Below are positions 12,601 through 25,729 of a DNA stretch of 64,000 bases, piece by piece. Source of the stretch: Sclerodactyla briareus (lineage: Eukaryota > Echinodermata > Holothuroidea > Dendrochirotida > Sclerodactylidae); NCBI GenBank assembly GCA_026419785.1, contig JAODTK010004621.1:124001-188000 (forward strand), read 5' to 3'. Numbering within the stretch: the stretch's first letter is position 1; each line of letters begins with the position of its first letter. The translations under genes were made by a program, and so were the position numbers. Under the pieces are notes generated by a model. That model saw only the letters and a list, made by a program, of their open reading frames with translations. It was not told the DNA's origin and ran no database searches.

Positions 12601-13060
12601 GTAACCCAGTCTGAGTGGTTGAATTGGGAGGGGGGGGGGGGGCGGTACAGTACCCAGTGATACATTTTTTTTTACCAGGTGGACATACCTCCACCCAAAT
12701 CGCCTCCACTTTTTCAGATTCATACTTGGAATGTCGAATATAACTAACTAAGAAATAATATGGTAGTGAATAATCCTTGCTACACCGCTTCCAACTTATT
12801 CAATTCTACCGTTACGAATCATATATACGGGTATGCATAATTTTTTTTTTTAACAATCCTTGTATTTATAGCTATTTAAAAATGTCTTCATTAGATCTAA
12901 AAAACATAAAATGATTCCAGTTCATATAGCAAAGTGGGCTGGTCTTACTTGGGTAAAAAGGTGATGATAGTCATAAACCATTGCAGTAAAATTAATGTTT
13001 TTTGTGAATGGCGTTGAAGTAGGGTTATAAAAATAAAAATTTTAATTGCACAGTCATGAT
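12601..13060. other. Non-coding gap between two retroelement remnants
   Basis: It contains a G-tract at about 12629-12642 and T-tracts at 12666 and 12841. Nothing recognisable is encoded. Confidence 0.4.
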
Positions 13061-13199
13061 TCACGTTGATTCCTGATTTGATGGACCATACTGGCACCAG
13101 AAGGATGATTGGCATGAAGGTTTGCGTGGTAGCGGCCAGTCCATCATGGCCATCAATCAAGCAATATGAATGCCTGGTATACCGCAAGCCCTCTTCTTG

Positions 13200-13600
13200 T
13201 GCCATTCGATCACACGGTCGGAACTGGATTGGCGTCGAAGAGACAGCTCTCGCGTTGGTGGTTGCGTTCTCCGCAGTTGGAGCACTCTCGCTGGTATCCG
13301 TCAGCGCTCTGCTGTTAAACCTCGGGTGAAGGTCTGTCGGTGATCAGAGGATGTTGGCCGCCTGAACCGTAAAACGGTCGGAGGCAATCACAGGTTTCAG
13401 AGCGGTGATCTGGCCGGAGGGGGAGCGGGCGGAAAGGGTAACTAGTTCCGCGGGCTACGGGAGCTTTTGGCGTCTGCATAGCCCATGCAGGGTACTTGAA
13501 GTAGACGGTCAACGAGGCCGGGAGGCGTCGATACCTGGGGGTGTGAGGACCTGTGAAAAATAGACTCTTGTCCTGCGTCTCCATCAGCATACGTCAAGGA
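13200..13600 (-). pseudogene. Gag-like remnant with a CCHC zinc knuckle
   Basis: On the minus strand, 13284 to 13243 encodes CSNCGERNHQRESC. This is an exact C-x2-C-x4-H-x4-C knuckle, the nucleic-acid-binding module of retroelement Gag proteins and of some host RNA-binding proteins. The same frame upstream (to about 13590) is open apart from one stop at 13315-13317 and is rich in Pro, Arg and Ser, as Gag linkers often are. No protease or RT motif follows within the next several hundred bases on this strand. A host ZCCHC gene exon is the alternative, but the stop codon and isolation favour a retroelement relic. Confidence 0.5.
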
Positions 13601-16600
13601 GGAAGTGGAATTCGAGAAAAAAAAAAAAAATACATACAATCAGCTTTGGCGTCAGCTTCTTAGGACTCTCGACCAAAAGGTTTAACTTTAGGCATGCGGT
13701 GACCTGGGGCATGTGACCGGAAATGGCAATTGAAGTCCGGGATTTGATAGCTGGGTGGAAAGTGGTGACCTCCTCAAAGTAGCGAGAAGATATCCATCGG
13801 ACGACATCGATTATATATTTGTGCCAGCGTGTATCATGATATTATTGTACAATGAGACGTCGAGGAGCACAAAGATCTCTTATGATGGAGAATGTGTGAA
13901 AGTGATTCAGGCCTTTGAACTAGTAATCTGTGGGGCATATGCCTATTCTAAATACGAAAATAAATGGAAGATGATTTCAGAAAGTTTACAAGAGGAATAA
14001 GCCATTGAGGCAGAAACATTTTCCTTAAAATCTGAAAAAAAAAAAAGTCGAAACTTATCGCACACTCAGGCAAACGCGCGAAAAGTTGTGCAATAAACTT
14101 GGCATTCGATTGAAAAAGGGGCATTTTAGGCCCTCAATTGGCCACATCTTCCTTTGCCTAAATGCTTCAAGTCCGCGCCTAAATGGAGATTTCACAAATC
14201 AATGGCAATGCCAGGCGAACGATGTACCTCATACGCCGAATCGCTGGGGAGGGGGCATTTGAGGTGTCCCCACCCATCGAAATGTGGGGGGCGTGTCCAC
14301 CCCCCCCCCAGAACTGCGCCCATGCGCACAACTCAAATTAGGCAATGGGATCGAATTGCAGCGCACTATATAGGCCACTCGAGGTAGGCATGTTTTGTGG
14401 GGTTTCAAAAACTGAGATGCAGGGGACATACTACATACATACAACATAAATAGTACCTACAGAATACAAACATTACATACATACATACATACAGACATGC
14501 CAAATTTAAATGGGGAGAATGCCTGGCGAGAGGTGGTATGTTTGAGCTCGTCTGACAGTCTGTCAATATACTAGGCCCACACCCCACATTTTCTACAGGT
14601 GCGTCTAGATCCGACTACTTCTCGTCCTTGTACATTGTCCTTTAAACTCCTTTGGTTTTTTTTTTTTTTTTTTTTACAATACCCCTAAATCGGAAAAGTC
14701 CGTGCACGGAATGACGTCAGTTGAAAAGAAAAGAAAAAAAAAATTTGCTGTCGTTTATATGCGGAATACATATTATTAATTTTACTCAACAAGGGGGCAT
14801 TTCTTTATCCTCTTCGGGGTAAATCTAGTAGTCACACAGTTTCTGTGTGTCTGCTTATGTGTGTACGTTTGTGATGCTTTCTTGTGAACACGTGAGTATA
14901 ACCGCAGTGGTTCTATTGTTTCTCCGGGACACGGTGGTGGTTAACCCATATGGTAGGTGAGTCCCATTGTTGCGGGGTTTCCAATTCGTATATTCAGAGT
15001 TATAATAGGGCTTGAAAAAAAGTTCAGCGACGTGTACGATTTTGTTTTTTTTAAACTTGCTTTTGACAAGTGGCAATGGGAGGGGGGTTGGTTGATGACA
15101 GTGGATCGTTGTCACCTCGTTGCACTCTGTGAATTTCACATTTCAAAAGTTCCAATGAAGCTTCTGCGCTGCAGGGAATTTTTTGCGATCGCAAAACTTT
15201 TCCTTTCACGGTTGATCTCGTAAAAGTCTGTCAAAAGTTTCTGGCTGGTGTGGCTTCTGAAGACTGTTAGACTTCCACAACCAGTTGGAATAATGTCATA
15301 GTTTCCATCTAAGTGGCTGTTTCTGTTATAATTTCAATGCATTTCTCCTCAAAATCTTAAATAACGAATTATTATTACAGAAATGTGATTTTCAGCGTTA
15401 TCCAGTAGTGCTAAATTGTGTTTTCGAAAGTTCATTTCGGTGGTTTAAAGCCACATTTTAGACCTCTTGCGATGCCCTAATTCACCGTAATTCGAGGGCC
15501 TCTCTTTGGTGAGTCACATACAACAATAAACGGCCTGTCATCTGTCACACTCACCCCTTGACTGGAGTTAGTTTAATTCTAAGCGCGAACTGCATTACGT
15601 AAAAAATTGCGTCGCGACCAGAACGACATATTGCATGCAAAAGATATTTTAGCGTTAATGAATGCACAAATAGAAGGGAAATTTATAAAATGAAACGTTT
15701 CTCACTTCCATCCAAAGTTTAACAAAGGGAACAACAAAACCAGAGAGTACCTGAGGCTGAATACGGGGTGTATGTTACCAGGTTGGAACATACCTGTTCA
15801 AATCAATAGAGAAATACCAAAAAACAACAAACCAATAGGCCTCTTTTAGCGAAAGGATTTCCTGGGATAATCTGAGCAAAGAAATTTCGGGGTAATTCTG
15901 AGCACGGAAATTCATTGCAGCGATCATTTATGGATCCGTGACGATTCAACATGGTTTTCGAGAACAACAGAATTCTGTTCCCTATATATTCCCACTTCAA
16001 GGAGAGTCAAATATCAGGCTTGTGGATACCTCTGGAGGGAGTAAACCAGGATACCGTAGCTTCATGGAGGAAATGTGTATGATGACGGGCGACGTTCATG
16101 AAGAGCGGGACAGAATGAAGTTTTCAGAACTTGTCGCTTGCTAAAACGGTCAGAAGACGCACAGTTCTCGTCCATACCCGTAATCCTTAAAAGAATAGAC
16201 AAATAGTGAAATATTCACCACACCATAGTCTATCCGGTTACCCCTCCCCACCCCGTAGGTGACCCTCATACGTAGGACCTGACACGGTCCATCTATGCCC
16301 AGCAGTAGGGCTCTATAAGTAGGCAGTGTGAGTAACTGTGAGTAGATGGTCTCTTAGTCTCCAAATGTCGATCTGATTATCCTGGTTCCCGCACTGTCTG
16401 ATGGAATTCATTGAAGAAATGGTTGTGCATATTCCATGTCCTGGCCTCTTTCATACCTCATGAATATTTTTAGACGGACCGGAGCCAGATGGAAAGGGAT
16501 TTATCTCTGTTCATACTAGTTTGCATGTTGCTCCACGTGTTGACATAGGCAATGACGTGGGGAAAACAATACAGTGCCAAAACGGAGAAAGACAGCCATG

Positions 16601-17160
16601 CTGTAGAGGTAAGCCTCGTGACACGGAGTCAAGTGGGTTCATTTCAATTTTAAGAGATGTGTTCTACGGAGAAACCGATTCTTTCGATACAAGAGTGATA
16701 GGTGAATCTAGTGTTTGGGTCACGTCGAACAGGTCATCATAAGTTCATCAGAGTCATGTCTGAAAAACCTTGTGGACAGAATATCCAGATATTGTTCAAG
16801 TCAATTTTGAGGGGAGAAGGAAATTGTGAAAAAACTGAAAAACATTTTTTTTGCAAATTTTAGCTTGTGGACACAATTAACTAGAGTAAGTCCGTGATGA
16901 GACATGATCCCGAGGTTTTGTGGTCAGGTAGAAGGTCATATGAGGTCAGCTAGGTAAAAGTCTGTACCTTGTGGACACGTAGTCCGAACTAATTGGTTGT
17001 GATCAAGCTGGAGTTTTGTGTCTGTCATCCATCATCCATTTGTTCATATGTATAAGTTATCAGAAAGAGTCAATCACCTAGCCGTTGGGCTTTCTAAGTT
17101 TTCTGCAAATGACATCTCGGTTCCAACCGTTTGCGCGATAGTTTTTTTGTGTAAGGTCAC
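13601..17160. other. Non-coding stretch with simple repeats
   Basis: An 81-codon frame at 13755-14000 has protein-like composition but no motif I know. A (CATA)n run sits at about 14466-14490, a T-tract at 14656-14676 and C/G-rich islands at 14240-14320. The remainder shows no gene, element end or long repeat. Confidence 0.4.
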
Positions 17161-17168
17161 ATACTAAT

Positions 17169-17172
17169 AATC

Positions 17173-17214
<42 letters not shown>

Positions 17215-17275
17215 TAATAATAATGAGGACTAGATAGAGCGCCTAATGAAAAACGCCTCTAGGCGCTTTACGGAA
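17169..17275. repeat. (AAT)n microsatellite followed by a GCGCC hairpin module
   Basis: An (ATA/AAT)n tract at 17169-17224 is followed by GAGCGCCTAATGAAAAACGCCTCTAGGCGCTTTACGG. GCGCCT and AGGCGC can pair as a short hairpin. The same arrangement, (ATT)n then TAGCGCCTAAAT-ACGAAATG and AGGCGCTTTACAG, occurs at 53.3-53.45 kb and 55.56-55.72 kb, so this is a recurrent microsatellite-linked module rather than a chance tract. Confidence 0.6.
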
Positions 17276-17289
17276 CCTAAAAAAAAACA

Positions 17290-18840
17290 CAGAAAAAAAA
17301 CGAATAAGTAGAGGGCCGAAAAAAAAAAACCGGGAGAAAAAAAAACACACACAACAGAGAGGACAAAACAAGACACAAGACCCATAAATAAGATGGCGGT
17401 CGACCGCAAAATTGTCTGAAGAGCACAATTCATTTCTTGAATGCTAGGGTGGGATAGGTTGCATTTGATTTCTACATACTACCATCCGAGTATGTTTAAC
17501 TCTTGAAGAATGTAGCCTTGTGTCCAGCCGTTTTGATTGACGTTAACCAAGATGGCGCCGAGGAACCTACATACACAGCTACTACAGGAAGATGGTTAGT
17601 ACTACATACATTTCCGTTTGGGCACCATCGGTTTCATTTCTCGGGCGTGACGTAATTTCAAAAATTTAAATTTTGAATTGGTTAAACACGGGAAAGAGGC
17701 ATTGAACATGCTAAACTTCTATAGTGTGGCAAATGAACAAACAATGGATGAGGCCACTAGAATTTTCCGTATCAATCCTAAGAATGCCGAGTCTTTGAAG
17801 CACATAAAAAAATCGGGAATTGTCTACTCTATTACATATGCTAATTTTAGTTCAATTCCAAACCACTAAGACTTTCCCCAACAGCGCCCCCACGTAGAAA
17901 ATGGCAGGAAAACTGTTTCCTTATAGGCAAATGACCAACCGTGTCATATCAATGTAATTTTGGCACGGGAAATCGATTCCAGGTATTTTTCAGCTCGAAT
18001 CAGGCTTAAAGCACCGTTGTTTATATTATTTCCCCTTTTATTACAAAATAAACTTTGTATCATAGTCATTTCAGTTAGTCAGTACACTATTGGCATTTCG
18101 GGTATCATTTCTATCAGCATAAAAAATTCCCCCAGGATGCCCCACGGCTGCAGTGGTATAAGGTGGTTTCCGCCATCCTCCCCACTCCCCTTCCCCCCCC
18201 TCTCCCCTCTGTACTGTTTTTTTAAAGCCCAATATCGACGAAAGTAACATTCATGTCGGGTATTTTCCGACCCACGCTGTTTTTCAATGGTGATAATGCC
18301 GAACCGATTAGAACCCGGTCGAAAGTCGAACAATTGATAACTGTATTCTTCGATGAGTTAGCATCACCCGAGGGCAACCTCTCTGTAATCTCGTCAGAAA
18401 TTAGTTCTTCCGAGGTCTAGCACGGAGCGGAGACAAGAGGCTACTACAGGAGGTGTTTTATATGACCAGAGGAGTTTGGGGCGGTGCATGAACACAACGG
18501 TGAAAACGGATTTTCGCTATCTCACTTGCGTTTTTCAGATATAGTGGCGATGTGATGTCTATGATGCTACCCCATTCGATCCGTCGGATCCGGCTGTCGC
18601 ATTCATCACATATGTCCCATGGGACATGCCCTGTCATTTCTTGGAGTAATGACGGAAACGCTGTTTGCGCCCTTTTCTCCCCGGCTCCGATTTTGGCCTG
18701 GCAGATAGCATTTTAACCGGTGTATTTATTTCCCAAAATGCGAATCGAACCTTGTCCATAGCGCCGATTCATGTGGGGCAACAATGATTTCATCACGGGG
18801 ACGCCTGCGTTTTGGGATTCTCGGTCTACAGTAATTACTG
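17290..18840. other. Non-coding stretch
   Basis: A-rich tracts at 17280-17345 give spurious open frames on the minus strand. Nothing resembling a known gene or element terminus is seen. Confidence 0.4.
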
Positions 18841-18845
18841 GAATT

Positions 18846-18967
18846 CATATATATATATATAATATATATATATATAATATATTAAATATATATATATATA
18901 TATATAGATATATATATATTATATATAATAATTATATATAGATATATATATATATATATGTATATAA
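18846..18967. repeat. (AT)n microsatellite
   Basis: An interrupted (TA)n tract of roughly 120 bp with AATAT and AGATAT interruptions. It is self-complementary, so cruciform-prone and hard to assemble. Confidence 0.85.
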
Positions 18968-18974
18968 TAACCTC

Positions 18975-19780
18975 GAGGCCGAGCCGAGGCCACCCTTCTG
19001 GGGCCGCGTCCGGTCAATAATATAACAGCATAAACTGTTTCATTCCAGCGTCAAACAATACAGAAGTAATTTTTGTTTTGTCCTTCCCCGTTTGCTACAG
19101 GCTAGTCATTATGATTAATATATGGAGACAAGAAAGTCCCTAAAATGAGTATTGAACAAGCACAAGTTATTATGCCCCCACTTTTATTCTTGAAGTCAGT
19201 ACTCTCAGAAGAAAAAATAATTGAATGCGAGTTCTGAAAATCTTGTGCGATTTGCTATAAAGTTATACTTATACCATCACTTTAATCACTCTCTCTTCAA
19301 TAATTACACTACTTCATGTGCACAGGCAGACAGGTGACTTAGCCTTAGATGCTAATGACACTGCACTGCATTTTTGAAAACATCAAGTATTCCGGCATCT
19401 GTGGAGAAAGCATAGTACTGATTCTGGCTGCACCATCTGGCTTTCCAAAGGATGTGGATTTACTCAGGCAATGACCTGCCATTCAAATCAATGTGTGTTA
19501 CACACACATAATTTTTTACTCTATGAATTTACATTTTAAAATCATCTTAGCTATGCAATACCTTCACTCATATTTATCAATCCAAACAATGCAGTGACTC
19601 AAACCTAACTAACAAAAACAAAACCAGGGAGCAGAGGCTTAGTGCACCTTGACTGCCCTGAAGTTGGTTGACCTCAGATATCTTTGGCTGACCGGAAAAG
19701 ACAGGAATCATTCCTCTATGGGGAACCCACATACCAGTATGAGCTTGATCGAGTTATCGTGTTAACAATCCGGGTTCCAC
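18975..19780. other. Non-coding stretch with a dispersed-repeat fragment at its end
   Basis: At about 19710-19770 the text TATGGGGAACCCACATACCAGTATGAGCTT and the following GAGTTATCGTGTT match the repeat family that dominates 50.3-54.6 kb. Otherwise no gene is seen. Confidence 0.45.
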
Positions 19781-19890
19781 ACACCACACACAACAACACA
19801 CACACCACCCCACCACACACACCCACCCACACACACACACACACACAACAACCCAACACACAAACACACACAAACACCACACACAATACT
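19778..19890. repeat. (CA)n-rich microsatellite
   Basis: An imperfect CA-rich tract of about 110 bp with CACCC and CAACA interruptions. Confidence 0.85.
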
Positions 19891-19962
19891 TCATGGACTG
19901 CATATATTCCTTGACTAAAGTTAATCATAAACTACAACCTCGCCTGGCGGGTAAACCAGCAC

Positions 19963-20010
19963 CGTATATATATAATATATATATATATATATTATATATA
20001 TATATATATT
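19963..20010. repeat. (TA)n microsatellite
   Basis: About 48 bp of TA repeats with two single-base interruptions. Confidence 0.8.
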
Positions 20011-20683
20011 CCAAATATTTGAGCAATCCTAGGCCGGGAGAGACAATGTCGACCTCAATCGATAACGACTGCGATCGGTTGGGGTCCAATGAGGCTACAC
20101 AAATTTAGTCTTAAACGATCGTATGTTCCAAAACAACGCAAATCATCGATAAAATAGTAACGTCAAAAATCCAGGTTGCCCGCCCTCGTGGTAGAGGCGG
20201 ACCGCCCTAGTTCGACCCTCCTCCAGATTTTTATCGATACACATGCGTGTTCAAAGTTTCAAGTAAACCCGACAATTTTGTTGGAGAGTAATCAACGCTA
20301 ACATGAAAATTCTCCGTCTGCGGCGGCGGCGCTGGCGGATACAGAGAATCCATCATTCCCCATGTGGGTCAATGCATGAAGGAATCAAACATATTTTGAT
20401 GTGATATTCCTCATGTACACACACAAACTACGGTGTCAGTTATTAAATATAAATTTATATTTGATAAAATACATCACGATCTGCCGAAAGACCACTCTTC
20501 GTATTTTAATGGTCCAGGCTAATGCACAGTTTATGCAAACTGGAGACGAGAATTTTCAACTCGCACTCCTACTACGGAACATAAGGGGGCGGATCATGGA
20601 GTGTTCACACTGGCCGCGCCAGTTGCAAGGTTCGCTGCTTTGTAACACAAAGCTAACATATGCGTATGCTTGTTGCGCGGCCA

Positions 20684-20855
20684 CACACACACATATATAT
20701 ATAATCTCTATAATATATATATATATCTATCTAATATATATATATACTATTATATTATATATATATATATAATAAATATATATATATATTATACTATATA
20801 TATTATATATATATATATATATCTATAAGATATATAGATATATATGTAGATATAT
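20684..20855. repeat. (CA)n/(TA)n compound microsatellite
   Basis: A short CACACACACA stretch runs into about 160 bp of interrupted TA repeats with ATCTATA, CTAATATA and AGATATA variants. Confidence 0.85.
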
Positions 20856-20869
20856 CACATCAACAGAGA

Positions 20870-23800
20870 ACGGAGGGTTTTACATGATATTTGCACAATG
20901 ACCGTCTTCATTTTCAAAAGGTGTTGTGAGTGAGCGCAACAAACTCCGCGGGTGGGATTAGATGCCTCACCAATCCTCACAAAACAACAGGGCCGTACAC
21001 CTCTTTTCGTGGTGATGCATCGGTAGAAATCTCCAATCAAACTTCACCTTAGGCTCGTTTAATTCAGGATTCTACCTCAACATCACACTCAATACGGTTT
21101 GCATGAGGCTTAAAGCAAGCGCTCATGAACAAGGAAACAGAGTACAAACACAAGAGAAGTTTCGTGTAGACAGTGTATTTGTCTGCTGTCTGTACACTCT
21201 GTTTTTAAAACATAAAATACATTGTAACAATCGCATTCAGTCATAATGCTGGGCGGGGGGCAAGGTAGATAAATCTGGTAATATTAACCTTGGGTTACAC
21301 TGTTACTCACAAAACGAATTTTATTAACTTGAAGAAAAAAAAATTGGAAAAATTGGGTCTCTTAGGACCATTGTGCCCCTATTTGCACAAACTCGCCAAG
21401 GGCTTTTGCGAAAAAAATAATACCAAAGAAAATCCTCTATTTTAGATACGTTCGCTGAAGTTAGTCTCTGTTTTCCAACCAGCTACTGTCAAAACCGTGT
21501 CAAATGGTACTGTTCAGCTTACTGGACCTGGCAGCAGAAACCGGAGCTGCTCTAGTGCTATATGCCTTAAATTCTGCGGTGTCCACCATTTGTTTGTCAG
21601 ACCTGTCGAAACCAACAGGCTGGAGGGCTCCTTGAGACTGGCATTATGGAGGACCGTAGCTTATAATACAGCTGAGTGCGTGCCCACGCAACTGCGCAAG
21701 TTTCCTGGCAAGTACATTTCAATATGGTACCAATATATCGAGCTGGTAACTGGTAAATATATCTTGAGCGGACACGGCCAGGCCGGGATTGTGCTAGGTG
21801 ACGGTCGCGTACAAACACTGATTGCCTGTCATCAAAATGCAAATCAATAATATCTAAAACTTAAGGCGAAGTCGCAAACGTTGTGTAGTTATCAGTGCTC
21901 AGCATCAGTAATACGTTTAAGTGGCAAGTTATCAATGAGGATATTAATGTTCGCACGTAATCAAGACAGAGGAACGTCTCAGATTCAGTGATATCTGGAA
22001 ATGGACGGCCTTAGTTCATAAACCCCCTGGGAGAATGGGAGATTAAGGGGTCAGAAGTCCGCGGCGGGTTTGTGTTCTTGAGCTGAAGCAGCGCCGACAG
22101 CGCTGACCGTGCTGTATTAATTGAGCTGTAACTCAGTCCATTTTGATAGAGGGACTTGTAAAATATTTGGCGTTTCATTCCACAGTGGGAGAAAGCAGAT
22201 TAATCTGCTGCATGAGCAGATCTGCACTCATCCCTTGATAACAAAGGGATTGTTGTTAGTGACTTTCTCCACGATGCAAGGTGACTGTAGCAGTGTCTTC
22301 CAAAGCCTCTGTTTCGGGTGCCTGGCCAGGTAAGCGGCAAGCCACTAATTTCAGTTTCTGGTGCAGAGGGTGGGGACAAAGCTGGTTCGCGACCGGTAAG
22401 AGGTTCTTTCTTTGGGGCAGCCGTGGCGTAACTGTGGTCATGGCGCACAGTTTCGGGAACAACGGGTGGTCCAGAGGGGTACTACGAGTATACCCCGAGC
22501 CTGATCCTGGTTGATCAAGCGTGAAAGGCGGGAAATGAATAAAGATAATAAGCATGCCATCTAAATGAAAAAGCGTCTAGGCACAAAGCGTCTGGATCTG
22601 GTTTCCATGATACATAAGGGGTGGTTGGAAGCTTCGAGGGGCAAAAAAGACGATTCTGCGGCCTTCCTGCAGATCTTGGCAATGGTGCCAAGATTTGTCT
22701 TTCCAGAATCCATTCGTATTGCTTCAATTTTACGAACATTCCCAGCGTCCGGTTAAGGCTACCAGGATGTGAAAACATGATAGCCAGCTGTGGTTCCCGG
22801 CAGTCGTAGCTGCAAAGAATCCTGAAAGTAATAATCTAAATAGGAATAAGGTATGGATCAAGTCGACGAATCCCAACGGACTGATTCACCAACAAGGGGG
22901 AGGGGCTGACATGAAAAAAGCAATTGCTGAAAAAATTGGGACGCAGCGGAAAGGCCACCCTCTTGGATCCGCGCGCTTGGGAAAGACAGGCTGGGGTGAG
23001 GGTTAACTTGCTACCTTGTGTGCCAGCTCACCCTACCTACTCTACACCCTATCTACAGGCGGCCAAAACGTTCAGGCATGGACCTGTCGCGAACTCAATC
23101 ATTGATGTCCGTGTTCAGCTTTCTGAAGTCTCACGTTCAATACTTATGAGGGCTAAGTTGCTAGTCGAATCATGGAGCACGTTGGACCGGAGGGACATTT
23201 TTAATCAGCTTTAGTTTACTGAAGACCGCTCGCAAGATGCTACTGATACGCCCATGCAAGGCGATATGCGCACAGCCTTGGCGGTTTGGGCAACATTGTC
23301 CCCGGGTGCCATGGCTCAACCCGCAGGGTTCCAGGCGAACGTAACTGAAGTAACGGGAAGGGCGAAGTGAAATGCTGTGCTCATTCTTGTTGGGAGAAAA
23401 CTCCTTAGGCTTTACACTTCGATTTAATATACCGGTTTTTTGTTTTTTGTTAGGGGACTATACATATGTTTCACCAAAACAAAATCTGCGCGTAGGCACT
23501 TACAATTCGTTCGGTGCTCCCTAGTTTCTGTAGAGGGGGCGACTGCCCTCCCTGACCCCTCTATGTGACGCTCTTGTTATCATTGTACCTAGTATTAACA
23601 GAAATGTTAGAGGTCACCTGTAGACACTCAAACTTGCCATACAAACATTGAACGATTGAGATAATGTCGAACCGACTGGCAATAGATACAATGAAGTTTA
23701 AGAGTCTTTGGGTATACGCACTCAGCCGGACACCTCACCCCCAAGATGAAAAGTGTAGCATGTCTTCGCCCAAAAATTTCCATCCTATTCTATTGGCTCG

Positions 23801-24115
23801 GTTCTGTGGGCTCAAAGCTGGCGACACCATAATCAGTAATTGGGACAATTAGTGACATGTAGAGATAAGCAGAAATGAAGCAACAATTCTATAGCCTCAG
23901 AGCTCTCAAGCAAAGACGGAGGCAATGTGTTCATCGCAAGTTAGCTTACTTGAGTGAGAGATTTATACCCAGATACGTTGCTATGCATATGCTCTAATCG
24001 TTTATTATTACATTTATAATTGGGCGGGCCCTATTTTTACGCCTAGTAATGCGCATAAACTTGTGTCGTTGGTTTATTTCCATCAATTGTTAGCACACCG
24101 TGAACTAAACACATC
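20870..24115. other. Non-coding stretch; no recognised gene
   Basis: Open frames of 117 codons (21497-21850 plus) and 96 codons (22924-23214 plus) were read and match no family I know; neither has splice-site context or codon bias that persuades me. A GC-richer segment at 22200-22560 has several overlapping frames on both strands and no motif. Confidence 0.4.
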
Positions 24116-24119
24116 TATA

Positions 24120-24770
24120 TCAGACTGAAACGAGCACAATCAACATCACAGTAAGTGTAGCCGACAGTACGATATAACAACACCGTCGGCACAGAGAGAA
24201 ATGGGAGAATTTTTACTCATCTAATAAGGAAGATCATTCATAAAGAGGATAAATGGAACAACAGTGAGGGCCCAAGAAACACTACCATGAGGCACTCCTG
24301 AATGACTTAATCGGAGAAGTTATATGCCTGGAATAGCTAGAACACGTTGGTGACGCCACGAAAGGAATGTCTAACCCAAAACCAAGTTGGTCAATTCCTG
24401 TGTGACTGAGCAGCAAGTTTCGTGAGTAAAATGTGATGAGACACCTCATCGAAGGCCTTTTGAAAAGTCGATGAAACAGCATATATAAGGGCGCCCGTGA
24501 GGAAGGTCAAGAACTAATCCAGATGTAGGTAATATGCACAATTGATTATTGCAGGAACGCGTAGGAATAGATCTCTTATGTTGGTTGCTATTTATTAAAA
24601 TGGTGTCTTGAGAACATGAGCTAGCACAGACCTACAGATAAAGTGCCCAATATCTTGCAAATAATGGAGGTAAGAGAAATAGGTCAGAAATTTGTGATAT
24701 CAGAAGTATCACTAGAATTGGAATTAGCCCATTGTACTGGTAGACATCCCCACTCACTACTCAGCTGAGA
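24120..24770 (-). mobile_element. Non-LTR reverse transcriptase fragment
   Basis: Minus-strand frames carry RT blocks in the correct order. Near 24700 there is a LISQISDLFLLPPLF segment resembling the NYRPISLLP block. At 24480-24420 the text reads FQKAFDEVSHHILLTKL (block with the FSKAFD motif). At about 24300-24240 it reads SGVPHGSV and then PFILFMNDLPY (block GVPQGSVLGPLLF-LYIND). Finally CADGVVISYC near 24190 stands where FADD is expected, with one Asp lost. At least three frame changes and a damaged catalytic motif mark it as dead. It belongs to the CR1/L2-like part of the non-LTR tree by motif style, which is inference. Confidence 0.7.
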
Positions 24771-25610
24771 GCGGATAAATGCGATGGAAGAACGGGGGAA
24801 TTCACATTGGAGGAATCCTTAAACAGGTAAAATTACAATTAACAGTAATACATAAGGGCCCTGATGTTTGTGCTCATATAATTGCTTCCCTGATATAATT
24901 GGAGGTCCTCACAGCAATGGACCAATTACCAGTGGGCTGGGGGGGGGGGGGGGAGCTAATTCACGGATGAGGAGCAAACGGCAACTCACCTTGCTCGCTA
25001 AGAACACTTACAATAAGTAGTGAAGGAGTTAGCAACAGTCTCTGTTTTAGGACAAAAATATAGTATTATCAAACAGTAACTTCGACGAGGACTCTTTTGA
25101 CTGGAAAAGATTATCTTAAGAGCTGACCAAATACCATGAATCCATCCTATGAGGAATGAATAGTAAGAACCATATCTCAGAGGGCTAAAAGTGTTTAAAG
25201 TGGGTGAAATCTGCCTGTTACAATTAAGAAACTCTCTGAGAATTCTAGACTCACGGGAGAGCTTACAATATTAGGAGGCCTGTGTATAATCCCAATGAGA
25301 ACCTTTTGTCCCGCTGGATCAAAAAATCATCGAAACAGGTTAGTTCCAGGATAGATGTTCCAGGAGTCGTTCATGGATTGGTTGTAGTTGTAATGAGACT
25401 AGTGCCAGGACACCAGCCACTCCGTGACTGTGGCTGTCCCTACCTATTCGTAGCCTTGTTAGGTTGCAAACCTGAACAAACAAAACTCACAAGTACCACG
25501 GAATGGGCAATGCCCTCTGGTTGGTACCCCCTGTGGGGTGGGTGGTACATACACAGGAGGCAACTAGCAGATGCCTTTACGTTGTTTGTGTGCAGGAAGG
25601 TAACATTTTC
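24771..25610. other. Non-coding stretch, possibly more of the adjacent retroelement
   Basis: It contains a G-tract at about 24938-24952. Upstream parts of the neighbouring RT element could extend here, but I could not align motifs with confidence. Confidence 0.35.
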
Positions 25611-25616
25611 TTTTTC

Positions 25617-25728
25617 GAAGTGTTCGGTATGACTCGAACGGGATTCGACCCACGAGCGCTTAGTGGGAGACATGTTTACCCACCATTTTGAAGTATTCGG
25701 TATGACACAATCGGGATTCGCCCCCCTG
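25617..25728. repeat. Two-copy ~73-bp tandem repeat with tRNA B-box-like text
   Basis: GAAGTGTTCGGTATGAC with CGGGATTCGACCC (25617) recurs as GAAGTATTCGGTATGAC with CGGGATTCGCCCC (25690). On the minus strand each contains GGGTCGAATCCCG-like text, close to a Pol III B box. No matching A box was found, so a tRNA origin is only a possibility. Confidence 0.4.
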
Positions 25729-25729
25729 A

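Noticed and set aside
13755-14000. 81-codon frame with protein-like composition
   Set aside because: No known motif and no clear splice sites; kept out of the gene list for lack of support.
20175-20225. tRNA-like text (TGGTAGAGGCGG ... AGTTCGACCC)
   Set aside because: The distance between A-box-like and B-box-like words is too short for a tRNA or SINE head, and no arms pair.
21497-21850. 117-codon plus-strand open frame
   Set aside because: No recognisable domain, no flanking gene structure, and equal-length frames on the other strand.
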